This document shows, one piece after another, positions 21,588 to 31,955 of a stretch of 64,000 nucleotides of DNA (its first letter is position 1; each line of letters begins with the position of its first letter). Made by a program: the position numbers and the translations under genes. The stretch is taken from NCBI RefSeq assembly GCF_032118995.1, contig NC_092661.1, positions 15,881,006 to 15,945,005 of the forward strand. Reading direction: 5' to 3'. The notes below the pieces were generated by a model. The model searched no databases and was not told the DNA's origin. It saw only the letters and a list, made by a program, of their open reading frames with translations. Source of the stretch: Asterias amurensis (Eukaryota; Echinodermata; Asteroidea; Forcipulatida; Asteriidae).

Positions 21588-22769
21588 TTTTTTTGTTTTT
21601 TTTACTTTTCGAAAGTCAAATATAAGCTGTCGTGTCTTATAGGCCTACGCAGGACATTAGGGAATTATATCTGCTCGTCTAAGTAGTGTTCATAGGTTTT
21701 GGAGGTACGTCGGCCGGTCGACCACGTAGCTACACCCACAATTTCCATACACGACTAATGTTGCACAAGGTTCCTTTATTGTAAGTCATTTATTTACAGG
21801 GTGAATATTCATGCATCGGCTTCTGCGATGACGAAACACCTTGCAATATCAAAGGCGAATGAATAAACTGTGTGATTGTGACATACCGAGTGAAACAAAG
21901 AGTTCCAAAAACAGCCAACTTGAGTGTAGACAGTCTGCACCTTTTTTTAACAGAGGGAACTCTTTGTGTTACTTGATACGTCACAATCACACTGTACATG
22001 TATATTCATTTGCCTTTAAATAGCGCGGGTAAGCGTACCAGGTGTTTCGTCATCGCAGAGTCCGATGCATGAGTCCTTGTCAATGATTCACAATAATTAA
22101 AGGAACATTGTGCAACTTTCGCCGTGTATGTAAATTGTGGGTGGAGCTACCCATGGAGAGCTGTTCATTGGCTGTGACGTGTTCGACCGGCCGACGTACC
22201 TCCAAAACCTATGAACACTAGTACCTCTTATTGTATGTGGAGATTTTTTTTCGTACACTTTTGTGGGAGGTAGAGGATAATTAAAAGTGTATGGTTTGTG
22301 CGCTAGTGACAATGTTGATAAGACCCCCTAATTCAAGTGTGGTGTGAGCGACAGATGCCAAAAATTAATTTATTAGAAATGAAATTTCAGATATAATTTC
22401 AACACTAAATGAACAGTTACATTTTTTTTCATAGAGTTCGTTTTCTTTCTTCTGCACAGTTTTAGGACATAATATGTCCACTGCTTGTACAATGTTTAAT
22501 TGATTAGACAACAAAATACGGATCCTTGAAGTTATTTACCTCGACACGTGTTTCTTAGGTTGACTTCCGGTGCGTTTTACTTCACAGTTGGCTTGTTGTG
22601 ATTTGACGACTGTTGGAAATGCAGAGAGAAACGCCATTTTCCTGGATGCCCTAATCTTGCTCTTGCTGGGAGCGATCTGTGCCATAGAATGATTGCAATC
22701 AAACCTGGCAGCATCCATTGCTTCATTCCAGTCTTCTAATGTCTTGAGTGGTTTCAAGATGCCGTCCAT
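11771..22769 (-). CDS. SAMD9L-like: SAMD9-like copy 1: Ubl / RHIM-like / TRADD-N / SAM / SIR2-like / P-loop NTPase / TPR / OB protein
   Basis: Seven coding exons on the minus strand join in phase: 22769-22540, 21310-21136, 20304-20193, 19310-19005, 18506-18141, 17789-12997 and 11887-11771, giving about 2032 aa. Order with rough residues: N-terminal segment 1-77; ubiquitin-like domain 85-164 ending in Gly-Gly; linker with RHIM-like end 174-275; TRADD-N-like 276-396; SAM 404-460; disordered 465-770; SIR2-like 776-970; P-loop NTPase from about 1075 with Walker A GAGGSTLA near 1122 and an acidic Walker B-like ICVLVENLDD near 1180; TPR-like about 1450-1500; OB-like around 1826; coiled coil to the end. 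The core from SIR2-like to OB matches vertebrate SAMD9/SAMD9L, cytosolic antiviral and growth-restraining factors. The N-terminal modules are not found in SAMD9, and SAMD9's AlbA-like effector is not visible. Role in immunity or cell death is inference. Confidence 0.8.
11923..12219. mobile_element. MITE family B, copy 2 (5' part degraded)
   Basis: Matches the family through 'gagaaattacc', 'ccgtttctcacaatgttt' and 'attttgagtacataccaatagtgtcca'. The left end is not clear. It lies in intron 6 of SAMD9-like copy 1 and touches a family A element on its right. Confidence 0.65.
12220..12611. mobile_element. MITE family A, copy 2
   Basis: TTAAAAGGAACACGTTGCC at the left and its complement CAACGTGTTCCTTTAA at the right; centre 'ggccgaccgtgtta'. 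It sits in intron 6 of SAMD9-like copy 1. Confidence 0.85.
12997..17789 (-). CDS. Copy 1 exon 6: SAM domain plus complete SAMD9-type core
   Basis: One 4.8-kb exon, phase 1 in and 0 out, with acceptor TAATTTCAG at 17790 and donor GTAAATAC at 12996. It starts ESIEEKLPERMADWTAGQVK: the SAM domain begins directly after the TRADD-N exon. About 300 residues of S/T/P/K/E-rich sequence without fold-like pattern follow. Then come the SIR2-like region (SFYPVLIVNKPPES, WVTVLDFNSKSLVNGL), Walker A LLHEPGAGGSTLARHVFW, Walker B-like ICVLVENLDDMEL, the TPR-like helices (VARLYLKESEFGKASTYADK) and the OB-like TYFFLGQGKDLRVFVH. The frame stays open past the donor to a stop at 12844, so an intron-retaining form would gain about 50 residues. 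A single large exon for the core is also seen in vertebrate SAMD9/SAMD9L. Confidence 0.9.
17872..17920. repeat. T tract joined to a G tract, intron 5 of copy 1
   Basis: About 14 T followed by about 30 nearly pure G. It is a possible G-quadruplex former. Similar T/G junctions lie at 39353-39380 and 40758-40790 in the other gene copy. Confidence 0.85.
18141..18506 (-). CDS. Copy 1 exon 5: TRADD-N-like domain
   Basis: Phase 1-1, acceptor TTTTTGTCAG, donor GTGAGTAG. About 122 residues alternate helices and strands: GSVKLIAQVTS (strand), LDKLWAMYQSGELAKRLTEI (helix), DITLKVTM (strand), ESDYRKGCEWF (helix). The order strand, L..(Y)..G.L...L helix, strand, helix is the pattern of the TRADD N-terminal domain (there ending RFLRAYREGALRAAL and LQLELRAG). 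The call rests on this pattern, not on a search. Confidence 0.65.
19005..19310 (-). CDS. Copy 1 exon 4: linker with RHIM-like C-terminal motif
   Basis: Phase 1-1, 306 nt, the same length as in copy 2. The first 80 residues are Ser/Pro/Glu/Gln-rich and contain internal repeats of the type SEP.AQEDTPSGASSAES / EEPPSGAASADS. The last part is different: hydrophobic/polar alternation FNLNFNKSVCTIG followed by PSSGNTYNFG. This resembles the (V/I)Q(I/V)G...N.(Y/M) core of RHIM-type amyloid motifs. Confidence 0.7.
20193..20304 (-). CDS. Copy 1 exon 3: ubiquitin-like domain, C-terminal half with Gly-Gly
   Basis: Phase 0 in, 1 out. LCDALSLEDHGLECDANLEL aligns with the end of ubiquitin ([20 protein letters not shown]). 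QLVPGLMGG then takes the place of VLRLRGG. The Gly-Gly is followed by a basic segment CRKRRPKSG, so the Ubl is internal and not C-terminal. Confidence 0.8.
20406..20758. mobile_element. MITE family C, copy 1 (GGATTTGGGTACTTTTTGT ends)
   Basis: TTAACGGATTTGGGTACTTT at the left mirrors AAAAAGTACCCAAATCCTTTAA at the right, with arms meeting at 'ggagacgaaaattag'. It lies in intron 2 of copy 1 and shares its right TTAA with a family B element. A second copy is at 31147-31514. Confidence 0.85.
20755..21098. mobile_element. MITE family B, copy 3
   Basis: Starts TTAAAGGCGATGGACACGTT; contains 'tcaaagaccagtattctcacttggtgtat' and 'cacaatgttttatgctatcaac'; the right end is diverged. It follows directly on the family C element. 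Confidence 0.7.
21136..21310 (-). CDS. Copy 1 exon 2: ubiquitin-like domain, N-terminal half
   Basis: Acceptor CTTTCTAG, donor CTG|GTAAAT; phase 2 in, 0 out. KIQIFVRSSVAKTISLRLLA aligns with ubiquitin [40 protein letters not shown] aligns with [20 protein letters not shown]. The intron falls just before the position of ubiquitin LEDGRTL. Confidence 0.85.
21545..21600. repeat. (GTT)n microsatellite
   Basis: About twelve GTT units followed by a T tract, in intron 1 of SAMD9-like copy 1. Confidence 0.95.
21684..22222. mobile_element. Large palindromic DNA element in intron 1 of copy 1
   Basis: The left arm 'agtgttcataggttttggaggtacgtcggccgg' is matched exactly in reverse complement at 22186-22219, a terminal repeat of more than 35 bp. 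Inner inverted pairs continue (gcatcggcttctgcgatgacgaaacacc against its complement near 22040-22070, and cacaatcacac around 21880/21980). No transposase. It is a non-autonomous foldback or MITE type, and absent from the matching intron of copy 2, which is only 331 bp. Confidence 0.8.
22540..22769 (-). CDS. Copy 1 exon 1: start codon and N-terminal segment
   Basis: The ATG at 22769 has a strong Kozak context (GCCACCATGG). The acceptor CCTTACAG lies 14 bases before it, so at least one 5' UTR exon is further upstream. The segment MDGILKPLKTLEDWNEAMDA... ends in basic, lysine-rich sequence before donor GTAAATAA; phase 2. The acceptor and Kozak are conserved in copy 2. No known domain. Confidence 0.75.
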
Positions 22770-23024
22770 GGTGGCTAAAGTTCCTGTAAGGATCGATCGT
22801 AAAGGGGACAGAAATGTCAACCATGAATCGATACAGTGGCCCTTTGCAAATTCAGGCCTGAAACTTTACGGAGGCAAACGAAAGCGATTTCCTCCATATG
22901 CCCCTGGTCACTGACGTGCCTTTGAAATGATGCAGTAAAACAAATACGATTTCCTCATAGGATTTAAAGTGTTTAAACAGAAATGATTTAAATGTGAATA
23001 CACTTCTCCTATACACTTCTCCTA

Positions 23025-23412
23025 TTAAAGGAACACATTGCCTTGGATCGGTCGAGTTGGTCTTTGGAAAGCGTTTGCAACCGTTTTTTATAAAATGCAT
23101 ATGGCTGGAATGATCTTGTAAAAGTAGAATACAATGATCCACACAAACATGCCTCAAAATTGCGTGGTTTTCCTTTTACCTCGTCGACTAACACGTCGGC
23201 CATTTATGGGGGTCAAAATTTTGACTCCCATAAATGGCCGAACGTGTTAGTTCGCACAGTAGAAGGAAAACCACGCAATTTCGAGGCAAACTTGTGTAGA
23301 TCATTGTATTCTACTTTTAAAACATCTTTCTAACCATATGCATTATATAAAAACGGTTACAAACGCTTTTGTTTTGACCAACTCGTCCGATCCAAGGCAA
23401 CGTTTCCTTTAA
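23025..23412. mobile_element. MITE family A, copy 3
   Basis: TTAAAGGAACACATTGCC and mirror end GGCAACGTTTCCTTTAA; centre 'ggccatttatgggggtcaaaattttgactcccataaatggcc'. The frames across it (…GKPRNFEACLCGSLYSTF) recur in every family A copy and come from the repeat. Confidence 0.85.
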
Positions 23413-26190
23413 CATATTATGTGCTTTTCAGAAAGATTCGCAAAAAGCACTGTAATGTCGTCACTCATGTTACGTCATGTTATGTTTGAACTCCGTTTTG
23501 TCATATAGCCATAGATGCCTTCAACGGCAGTAGTGTTTCTAGTTTTTTTAAACTTTAAGGTTGGGCCAACTTTTGTTATCAATAACTGCAACAGAGTGTA
23601 CATGATCAAAATATAAACTACATTTAACAATTTACATTTAATTTATCAAGAAAGAAACTATCAATAAGCCAATCAGCAACCGTTATACGTTTTTCGCTCG
23701 AGCAGCTGTTAAAATACATACATAAAACTGTAGAAGTTTGAGATCGATTAGTTATCTGGGTCACAAGAAAATAGTGCAAAAACCGATTACACATTGCATG
23801 GCATCGAGTACATAAAACGTTCATTGAGCGATAAACTCCAACCGGATATTAGTTTTAATTATTTCTCGTCAAATATTACATTTCAGACAGAAATAATTAT
23901 TTCGGGATTTCGTTCTACTATATCATCGTTAGACCGTGTAGGTTTTATGTAAATCTGTAAATGTTTATGTTCTGCAAATAAACATCTAAACATAAAAAAA
24001 CACCAAATCCAGAATCACATAGCCTATGTTTTGTGGATCCATGATGACGACTTTTGGGTACAATATTTATATGATTTACTCGAGGCAAACTTCGTGTAAA
24101 GACCTGAAGCGATCTTCGGCTGATCTTTGGACTTTCTAATCACTCTAATACAAAGGAACGTAACGTTCCCATGCCATGAGGTACTGCGCAACATTTGTAT
24201 TTTAAATAAGGGGGCCTGGAAGCGCCATCTAACTTTTTGAGAGATATCCTTTGTGCGATTTACTGCAAGATGATAGGATAATAATTCACGTACTATGACT
24301 CGACAACAAACCGATTATAATGTCTCGGGATGTCAACGTGTTGGTGAAGTGTTAGGATCAACGTTACAACCTCGTTCCCACCGTATGTCTGTAGCCATGC
24401 AGCCTCTGTCTTTTCTGCAGATTATTTTCTTGGTAAATATGCCACCAGTGTGTCCAACCTAGTTCCTCCTATCAGAATTTTGAGATTGAAACCAGACTTT
24501 CTGCTTCTTCTCACCCGTATACTCAATTGAATTGCTGAGATGAAGAACAGCTTAGGCCTACGCCTAAAGGGACCATTTCAACAGCTTTTTTTTCCACGTA
24601 TACTGCATCTATTTTGGAACTCCTTGGTTGGTGCATGTTTCCCGCCATCTTACAATCTATGTGACTGTTTTAAGAGGAATATCAACTCCTACCTTCGGCT
24701 CCCTTGAGTTCTTTTCACACTAAATAATTTTTCTTCTTGTAGCCCTATACCAAGAGTGGCTTTTAGCCTAATTTTTGGGGCGGACTTGCATTAAACACAC
24801 ATTTTTAATTACATTAAATGTTGAACAAGTGTCGTCGACGTAGTAGTTTTACCTCGCGATGACAACATCCTAAAATTAGAATGAATTGTCTTTCAAAGAT
24901 ATTTTTCTTGGATTCTTGACAGTATTTTTTCCAGAATGTTTTCAGCCCATGATGAAATATCTCTGGAAGTCGACAATTTCCAGAGATCTGATGTGATCTT
25001 CCAGACATCTTCTTTATTGATGTGTTGTTTCAGTTTTGGTTTTACGAGTTCTTCATTTTGCCTTGTATTGTACTTTGGTCGTTGTTTTGTCGAGATCGAA
25101 TAAAGAGCAATAATCTTTTTTTTTGGATGTTGTATGATCCTGAGCTAAATCATCTCAGCCTCTCGTCACCTTACGTTTATGTTTGGGTTTGCGTGTTTCG
25201 ACAGATCGCCTAACATCACATTATCGGTGTCCCAGGGAATTATGTCCCACTGAGATTTTGGTCCCCATACCGAAAATTAACGTGGGCTTGTGATGAGGAT
25301 GATTCAAAAGAGGGCGCTATCCCAAAACAATTGTACACAGTTTGACATTATAATTATGCCGATGGTGGGGGGAGGGGGACCACAGAATCTCGACTGCCAC
25401 ACCGGACGGCCACTCCAAGGTGGGGGTTATACACATGCAAACAAACAAACAAACAAACAAGTGAATTTAACATCGCAAAGTTTTTACTGAGTGTGCTAAT
25501 TTCGAATTGTGCTTTTATATTTTTGTTTATCCTGCGAAAGACTCGTATAAAATCTGAATAACACCAAGCCTCATAGAGATTAAATTGTACAGGTCTGGTG
25601 GTTTATACCCGCTGTTGTGTCGGGTCTCTCTTTAACGTATACAACAAATTATACTCTGACCCCGACGGTGCCAACTCACGACAACAACATAGCATAATAA
25701 CAGGCCTGCCACAACACACACTGACGACGGAGCAACCTTTGAACAACCTGGAAATTCCCATGTCACGCAATAGGCTTACTAACATTACACATTAACTTCC
25801 GTGTATCACTCCGCCATAATGTCACCAATGTGTAACATTTCGTATCACCAGTTTTCGTATTGAATAAAAAAAAATAAAAAAAATAAAAAACAGCAAACAA
25901 ACAAACAAACAAACAGACAACAAACAAAATATTGTTATATTTTTTAATAGTCGACTATCCCGATCGGTGGTCAGAAGAAAACGTCCATTTAGATCATACA
26001 GGAATTCCACCATTCAACCAGTGTAAGAATTATTCGGCCTTTGTGGTGTTCATTTACGTGCAGAAGTTATTTTCTGCCCCTCCTTACCAAACCACTGTCC
26101 CCTGTTAATGACACCCCTCAAGATGAGGTGTCGCATGGTCCAGCTTAGGGTATCGTGCCAATGAGGCTAATATCACTACCATGCGTCTTG
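23413..26190. other. Region between the two SAMD9-like genes, mostly unrecognised
   Basis: No gene could be supported. 5' UTR exons and promoters of one or both SAMD9-like genes must lie somewhere between 22.8 and 37.4 kb. Simple CAAA repeats are at 25437-25462 and 25893-25915. 25233-25395 shares words (cccagtgagatt.tgtcccc, gtgggct, caaaagagggcg, acagaatctc) with 28908-29035, so both are copies of a dispersed repeat. Confidence 0.45.
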
Positions 26191-26230
26191 TGTGTTCTAT
26201 GTCACGCGCCAAGTTTGCTTGAAGATAAAT

Positions 26231-26372
26231 ACGTTATCACACGCGCGCTCGTGGAAATACGGAAAATATAGCGCGTCTGCGTCCCATATCCAACTCGGCC
26301 TTCGGCCTCGTTGGATATGGGACGCAGAAGCGCTATATTTTTCCGTATTCCACTCGCGCTTGTGTGATAACT
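26231..26372. repeat. Long hairpin with GGCCTTCGGCC loop
   Basis: GTTATCACACGCGCGCTCGTGG...AAATATAGCGCGTCTGCGTCCCATATCCAA pairs with its near-complement around the centre CTCGGCCTTCGGCCTCG. The stem is about 60 bp. The layout resembles the hairpin at 1040-1090. Confidence 0.8.
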
Positions 26373-26489
26373 TATAATGTTACAATGCATGTGCTGACAA
26401 CGGGCTTCGCACTGCAGGCGGTTTTAAACACAGCTTTTGAGAACTATATCGAAGATAAGTTTTCCGGCCAATTTCAACAATTTAAGCAT

Positions 26490-26867
26490 TTAAAGACACT
26501 GGACACTATTGGTAATTGTCAAAGACCAGTTATCTTACTCGGTGTATCTTAACATATAAAATAACAAACCTGTGAAAATTGTAGCTCAACTGGTCGTCGA
26601 AGTTGGGAGATAATAATGAAAGAAAAACACCCTGTCACACGAAGTTGTGTGCGTTTAGATGGTGGATTTCGAGACCTCGAATTCTAAATCGGAGGTTTCG
26701 AAATCAAATTCGTGGAAAATTACTTCTTTCTCGAAAACTTCAGAGGGAGCCGTTTCTCACAATGTTTTATGCTATCAACCTCTCCCCACTCGTCACTAAG
26801 TAAGGTTTTTAATATGCTAATAATTATTTTGAGTAATTACCAATAGTGTCCGATCCACTGCCTTTAA
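26490..26867. mobile_element. MITE family B, copy 4
   Basis: Starts TTAAAGACACTGGACACTAT and ends with CCAATAGTGTCC...CTGCCTTTAA; the interior mirrors around 'gagacctcgaattctaaatcggaggtttc'. Confidence 0.85.
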
Positions 26868-27568
26868 ATTAACATCCGGCTCATTTGAAAATGAATCAGC
26901 TTTCACAGTCAAAGGAAGTTTAGCATTCACTGGTAAAATAAGACCATCCAATTTTATAGGAAGAATTATACAGAAATCTATTTAAATAGCGCGAGGCTGG
27001 ACCATGTGTTTCTAAAGGCAGTATAAATTTTACCTGAAGCATGGTGAAATTGTAGTTTTGAATGCCTGTAATTAAGTGAATAAGAGTAACCGAAAAACTG
27101 AATGAGAAGAACGAATTAATTTGCACAAAAACGTAATTAAATGAAATCACCAATAGTACCCCAAAAAAGAAAAACTATAGTTTGAATGAACTATAGGGAA
27201 ACGTTTGCGTGAATTTGATTGCGCGAAATCAGCCAGGAACATTTTTTATTCTGCACTACGAAATAATTGCCATTGTCGTTTAATAGTGATTGTCAATGGG
27301 ACATTGTTTTAAATCGAATAAAAACAGAGAACCCTTGTAAACAATTTACAAATAAAACAATTTCTGAGGATGGCATTTCTAAAGGGCCCCCCAAAAATGC
27401 GGCCGGATAAGGGAAGACCTATGAAGCAATGGTATACATGATTATAGTGACTGCATTACTCACATGCATGGGTGTGTAGGCAAATCATGAACACCGAACT
27501 AGGAGCTGAAATAAACACAATCATCTATCGGCAGTTTTCCCTTCCAAGTTTCTGGTTAAAGACGGTAC

Positions 27569-27705
27569 TTTTTGAAGAGAAATCAATCATATATGACTAT
27601 TACTACCTACAGCTTCAGTCAATTTGCGATATAGTAGGTCAGACCACAATGGGGTTGAGTGTAATTTTTCAGAGCTAACCGGAACTACTTTATGTAATTT
27701 TGCCT
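27569..27705. repeat. Left member of an inverted pair (partner at 30380-30503)
   Basis: 'gaagagaaatcaatcat', 'ttttcagag' and 'taaccggaactactt' occur in the same order, reverse-complemented, at 30380-30503. The two could be the ends of one element of about 3 kb or two copies of a smaller repeat. Confidence 0.5.
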
Positions 27706-27799
27706 GGAGATGTGTATTGATGCGCATCATTTGTACATAGTTTCACCGTGTACGTGGTGATTCTGTATCAAAGGGTGTAAGCTATTGATAGTGGATGCA

Positions 27800-28020
27800 C
27801 TTGACACGATGTTTTATGAGTGCAACCATGCACCGTATAACCACCAAATGGTTCGAAATTAGTGTGTGATAGATAAACAAAATAACATAGAGTGATAATC
27901 ATTCCACTGTAATGTCTACCTAGCCACAGTCCCCCCTATACAGCTTTATGCACCTGATCTTGGCCAAATTAGACAAATTGCATACAATATTTTGGCAGTA
28001 TCACACAAACGTTTTATAAT
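27800..28020 (+). repeat. Dispersed repeat, copy 1 (GTGCAACCATGCACCGT)
   Basis: Shares 'gtgcaaccatgcaccgta', 'ccaccaaatggttcgaa', 'gtaatgtctacc' and 'tttatgcacctgatcttggccaaatt' with 61537-61715 in the same order and strand. Confidence 0.7.
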
Positions 28021-28212
28021 CTAGGAGCAAGTTCGATCAGGGTACAATCGTCGACTAGTGGTTAGTTCGTGACGTAATAAGCGCATGCGCGCTGAAGTAA
28101 GTGCGAAAGACTTATTTACTTGTCGTTTTCTAGCGACCGTATGTTAAAAAGATGACCGCGAACCAATAACTATAGCTCTATGCCGTGAACACATAAAAAG
28201 TCCATACTCACT

Positions 28213-28621
28213 CCCCACGCACGTCACACGCGGCGACTGATGCCGGCCACGCTCACCATGTTGTTAAGTTCGATAGGCCCCCATTTTTGTACATGTATAG
28301 TTAACTTTATTGCTGGATTTAAATATATTGGTGTGTTTTGTATGGCAAACTTTTTGAGAGATAAATCTTTTACTATATTTGTTTAAGTCTAATGATGTTT
28401 TGCAACGGTATAATTGTGTGTTGCATGCCCATTGTGTATCATTTTGCACTTCGTGTTGGTGACCACTTGTTTGTGAGGTGCACGTACAAAAAAAACCTTT
28501 TAGATAAATGATCAGGTAAACACAACCTTGAACGGATCTGTTGAGTTTAATATTAAGCTCCTATTATTGACCCCTTGCACGCACGTCACACACGGCGACT
28601 GATGCCACGCTCACCATGTTG
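28213..28621. repeat. Pair of direct repeats about 45 bp long
   Basis: 'cacgcacgtcacac.cggcgactgatgcc' plus 'cacgctcaccatgttg' occurs at 28217-28263 and again at 28576-28621. The 310 bp between them holds no recognisable gene. Confidence 0.65.
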
Positions 28622-29099
28622 GTGTGTAAACGCCGCGTCGCCTAAAATGCGCACTTCTCTGAATAAACACACGTTGACATTGACCACCAAAATGGCGCAT
28701 CCAAGATTATTCTGATGATGACGTCAGGTGAAATGGGTCAATAGCATCAGTGCAAATAAAAACATACACGAAACATACTTAGAAGTCTCACCGCTTTTCA
28801 CTAAAGGGGAAAACTATTCAATTGACCCTTGAACTCTATTAAATCCTCAGCTATTAGGTCCCAGTGCTAGTCGAGTTGTTCACCCTCCTCCAAATACAAA
28901 CACCCCTTAACCAGTGAGATTCTGTCCCCAATGGGAAACTAATGTGGGCTGGAGGAGGATGCTCCAAAAGAGGGCGGTTCCTGAAGAAGTTTGTAGACAA
29001 AGTTCACCGATGGGGGACAGAATCTCCTGTCATATTGGAATGTCAATGTTGCGTTGCATGCAATGACGTCGGTCATAGACTTATAACTGGGCCAAATTT

Positions 29100-30060
29100 G
29101 GTCTGGCTAGGAGCATGCTAGGTAGAAGGTAAAAGCTTTGGCCAGAAATTATAATACGGGTCACTTAAATTCTGGTAATCATGGGTTTTGGGTCTCTGTG
29201 AACGGAGTGCTAAAACGGACCCAGTATTATATTATAGTTTATTTTATTAACTTTGTAAAATCTTTGTACAACGGCTTGTCAGCTGAGAAGCAGTTGGCAC
29301 GCAATGCTGATCAGCAATATGACGTCATGGACGCATGTCGAATCAAATTTGCAATATTATGCTATTATGAGCGGACACTTGGGCTGCGACACTTTTGGCA
29401 TGGCCGGTCTGTGTGTGCACATAATAGGACGTACCCAAATTATGACGCCCGATCGCCCTTTTTCCTAGTCTACGTAAATTCCGTTCACACGTCCTCATTG
29501 CCTTACCACTCCGTCTATATTGCAGGAAGGGATGGTCGCCCGAAATATGTTATCATTCTCAAAGTTCAGGAGCATCATTCCGATCAAACCCGCCTGAGCC
29601 CGTCCATGAAGTTCGTAAGGCAGGCCGAAAAAAATCGTCACAAAAAAAACGTCCACTCTGTTTGCTCACATAGATCATAAGCCCCGTTCGGCCATAGATT
29701 TGCGAGCGAGTAGTTCGGATTGAGTTTATAAGCCGAAGTCGCTTCTTCATTATATCAACAACAACACAAATGATCTTGTGGTAACCTAATGAAATTGAAG
29801 GATATTCTTATTGTTACCATCAGTGAATGCTTAACTGTTATTGAAAAAGAAGTATATATGCCTACTTCCGTTTGTTGTAGAATGCTTATTTTTAACGGAG
29901 CATCCCATTTGCAGACAAATTGAATAAACCCGTAAACAACATGCAACTTGTAGAAAATGGCGGGGAAAACCTGTTAGTGATGCCTAAAATGCTCTATCAT
30001 TGCACTATGTCGGGCAATTTATAAAAAGAAACATTTACGGTGTCAGGTTTTTTTCTTTGG
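29100..30060. other. Unrecognised region with one 180-codon open frame
   Basis: 29138-29680 stays open on the plus strand but shows no domain, biased codon use or splice context, and its ends run into repeat-like sequence. It is judged more likely a chance frame than a gene. Confidence 0.3.
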
Positions 30061-30074
30061 GGGGGGGGGGGGGG
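30056..30074. repeat. G tract
   Basis: About 17 consecutive G after a TTTCTTT run. Confidence 0.9.
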
Positions 30075-30379
30075 CGAGGCAGGGTTCATTACAGCGCACA
30101 CACAAGCGGCGTTTGTTGTAGACACATCCAGGCACAACGAAATAATGTGGAATCAGTGTGTACATTAAAACAAACATAAATCAACTTGTCACTGACGGGC
30201 CTTTTCCCAAACAACCATGGGTCTTTTCTGGCTATACGTAGGCCCTGTACTGTGGGTGATGTGGGAAACACCGTGCAAAATGTACACTCATCTCTGAAAC
30301 ATGTTGAACATGATTTTTTTTGTTGCGGCATTATTAATGCCCATGTGCTGTCGTATTGTTGATCATAAAGGGTCACTAT

Positions 30380-30503
30380 CAAGTAGTTCCGGTTAAACGG
30401 CTCTGAAAATTACCCAACATTAACTGCCGCTCTGATCGCAACCGGAGGCTGAACATAGTGATAATCATATTACGCATAATGATTGATTTCTCTTCATAAT
30501 CGT
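30380..30503. repeat. Right member of inverted pair (partner 27569-27705)
   Basis: 'agtagttccggtta', 'ctctgaaaatta' and 'atgattgatttctcttc' are the reverse complement, in mirror order, of the words at 27569-27705. Confidence 0.5.
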
Positions 30504-31146
30504 CTGCAAACAGAAACTATAATGGAATAAAAAACCGCTGTTAGAGACGCGTTTGTTTCAACTCTGAATGTGGTGTTCGTTATTCGCCTAAACACCAAGT
30601 TACAAATTCGTTTACGGTGAGTACAGTACAGCGCCATTCACTAGAATCACCATGCATCCATGTGTACCATTGCTTTTTAGGCCTAGCTTCCCAGCCAATT
30701 TCAGCAAAAATAAATTTAGTTCATCAACACGCCTTCAAATCCTCGCAGCATGAATTACCCTTGAATCATCCAAACTATCTATTAAGGCTAGGTGTTCTAG
30801 CTACTACTATTGATTATGCATTCAATTTCGTTTTCTTGCATAGGACTACATGTTTTCGGTCATTCTATTTCATTACAGGAATTTCACCACTCTTCAGTTG
30901 AATTTTCACTCATTTACCATTCTCACTAACCTTTAACTACTGGCTTTTTCGAATTTGAATGATCCATGTAACCTATATATTAAGTTAAAGGATCATAGAT
31001 TTGACCAATTGAATGCTAGGGTGATATTGAATTTAAAAGGCATATATTACTCCTTTTTGGCCGTCGATTACTGATTCGTATGCAAACGAGTTAAATGAGA
31101 TGAACTGTTGTTGAAAATGGCGGGGAATACCTAATTACTACAGTTC

Positions 31147-31514
31147 TTAAAGGGTCTATGTTACTTTTGTAGGACAAAAAAACACAAAGTCCACAGATTT
31201 ACACTAAACTTACACAGTTTGAAGATAATGATAGAAGAAAGCTTCCCTGAAAATATTACGTGCTGAAGTGCTGTAGTTTTTGGGAAATGAGTATAACTAT
31301 GTCATAAAAATAATTTTCGTCTCATGGGACGAAAATTATTTTAATTATATTATTTTACAAACGTATTTTCATGAGACTGTTTTACTAATTTCTCAAAAAC
31401 TACAGCTTCCAGTAAGTAAAATTTGAAGGGAAGCTTTCCACTATCATTATCTTCAAACCCTGTAAGTTTAATGTAAATCTGTGGACATTTTGAAAAGGTA
31501 CCCAAATCCTTTAA
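31147..31514. mobile_element. MITE family C, copy 2
   Basis: TTAAAGGGTCTATGTTACTTTTGTAG at the left; right end AAAAGGTACCCAAATCCTTTAA; internal 'cacagatttacactaaacttacacagtttgaagataatg' mirrors 'cattatcttcaaaccctgtaagtttaatgtaaatctgtg'. Same family as 20406-20758. Confidence 0.8.
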
Positions 31515-31784
31515 AAAAAATAGTATTTAAAACTCTGCAGTGATGAGGGCTGTCATAACATTAATTAGTTTAGTATGTCCATTGTCTTAACTTCGCCGTA
31601 TACGCACTGGTCAGCTCAATAGTGGCACTACGCTGGACCATGCCACACCTCATCTCGAGGTTTATCATCAACATAAACAGAGGATAGAAATTTAGTTTAG
31701 GAGGGGCAGGACAAAACTCAAACAGCATCCTTTGTGTACGTATTCGGTATTTGCAATGGAAGATGACCCAATTTTATAAAACTT

Positions 31785-31955
31785 AATTAGACGGGCAGTC
31801 AAATTGACTTTAGGATAACTTTCCATATGGCGCCACCACTTTTTCACTCATTTTTACAAAAAGGGATATATCAGTCAGGTAAATTAGATACTATATTATT
31901 TTATTTCGAATGAAAAAGTGGTGGCGCCATACGGAAACTTTTCCTGACTTTATCC
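31785..31955. mobile_element. Short MITE-like inverted repeat (GGCGCCACCACTTTTTCA)
   Basis: 'taactttccatatggcgccaccactttttca' is mirrored by 'tgaaaaagtggtggcgccatacggaaactttt' with about 75 bp between. Single copy in this window. Confidence 0.7.

Noticed and set aside
29138-29680. 180-codon plus-strand frame
   Set aside because: No domain, no splice context and no repeat relative; composition looks non-coding. Kept only as a remark.
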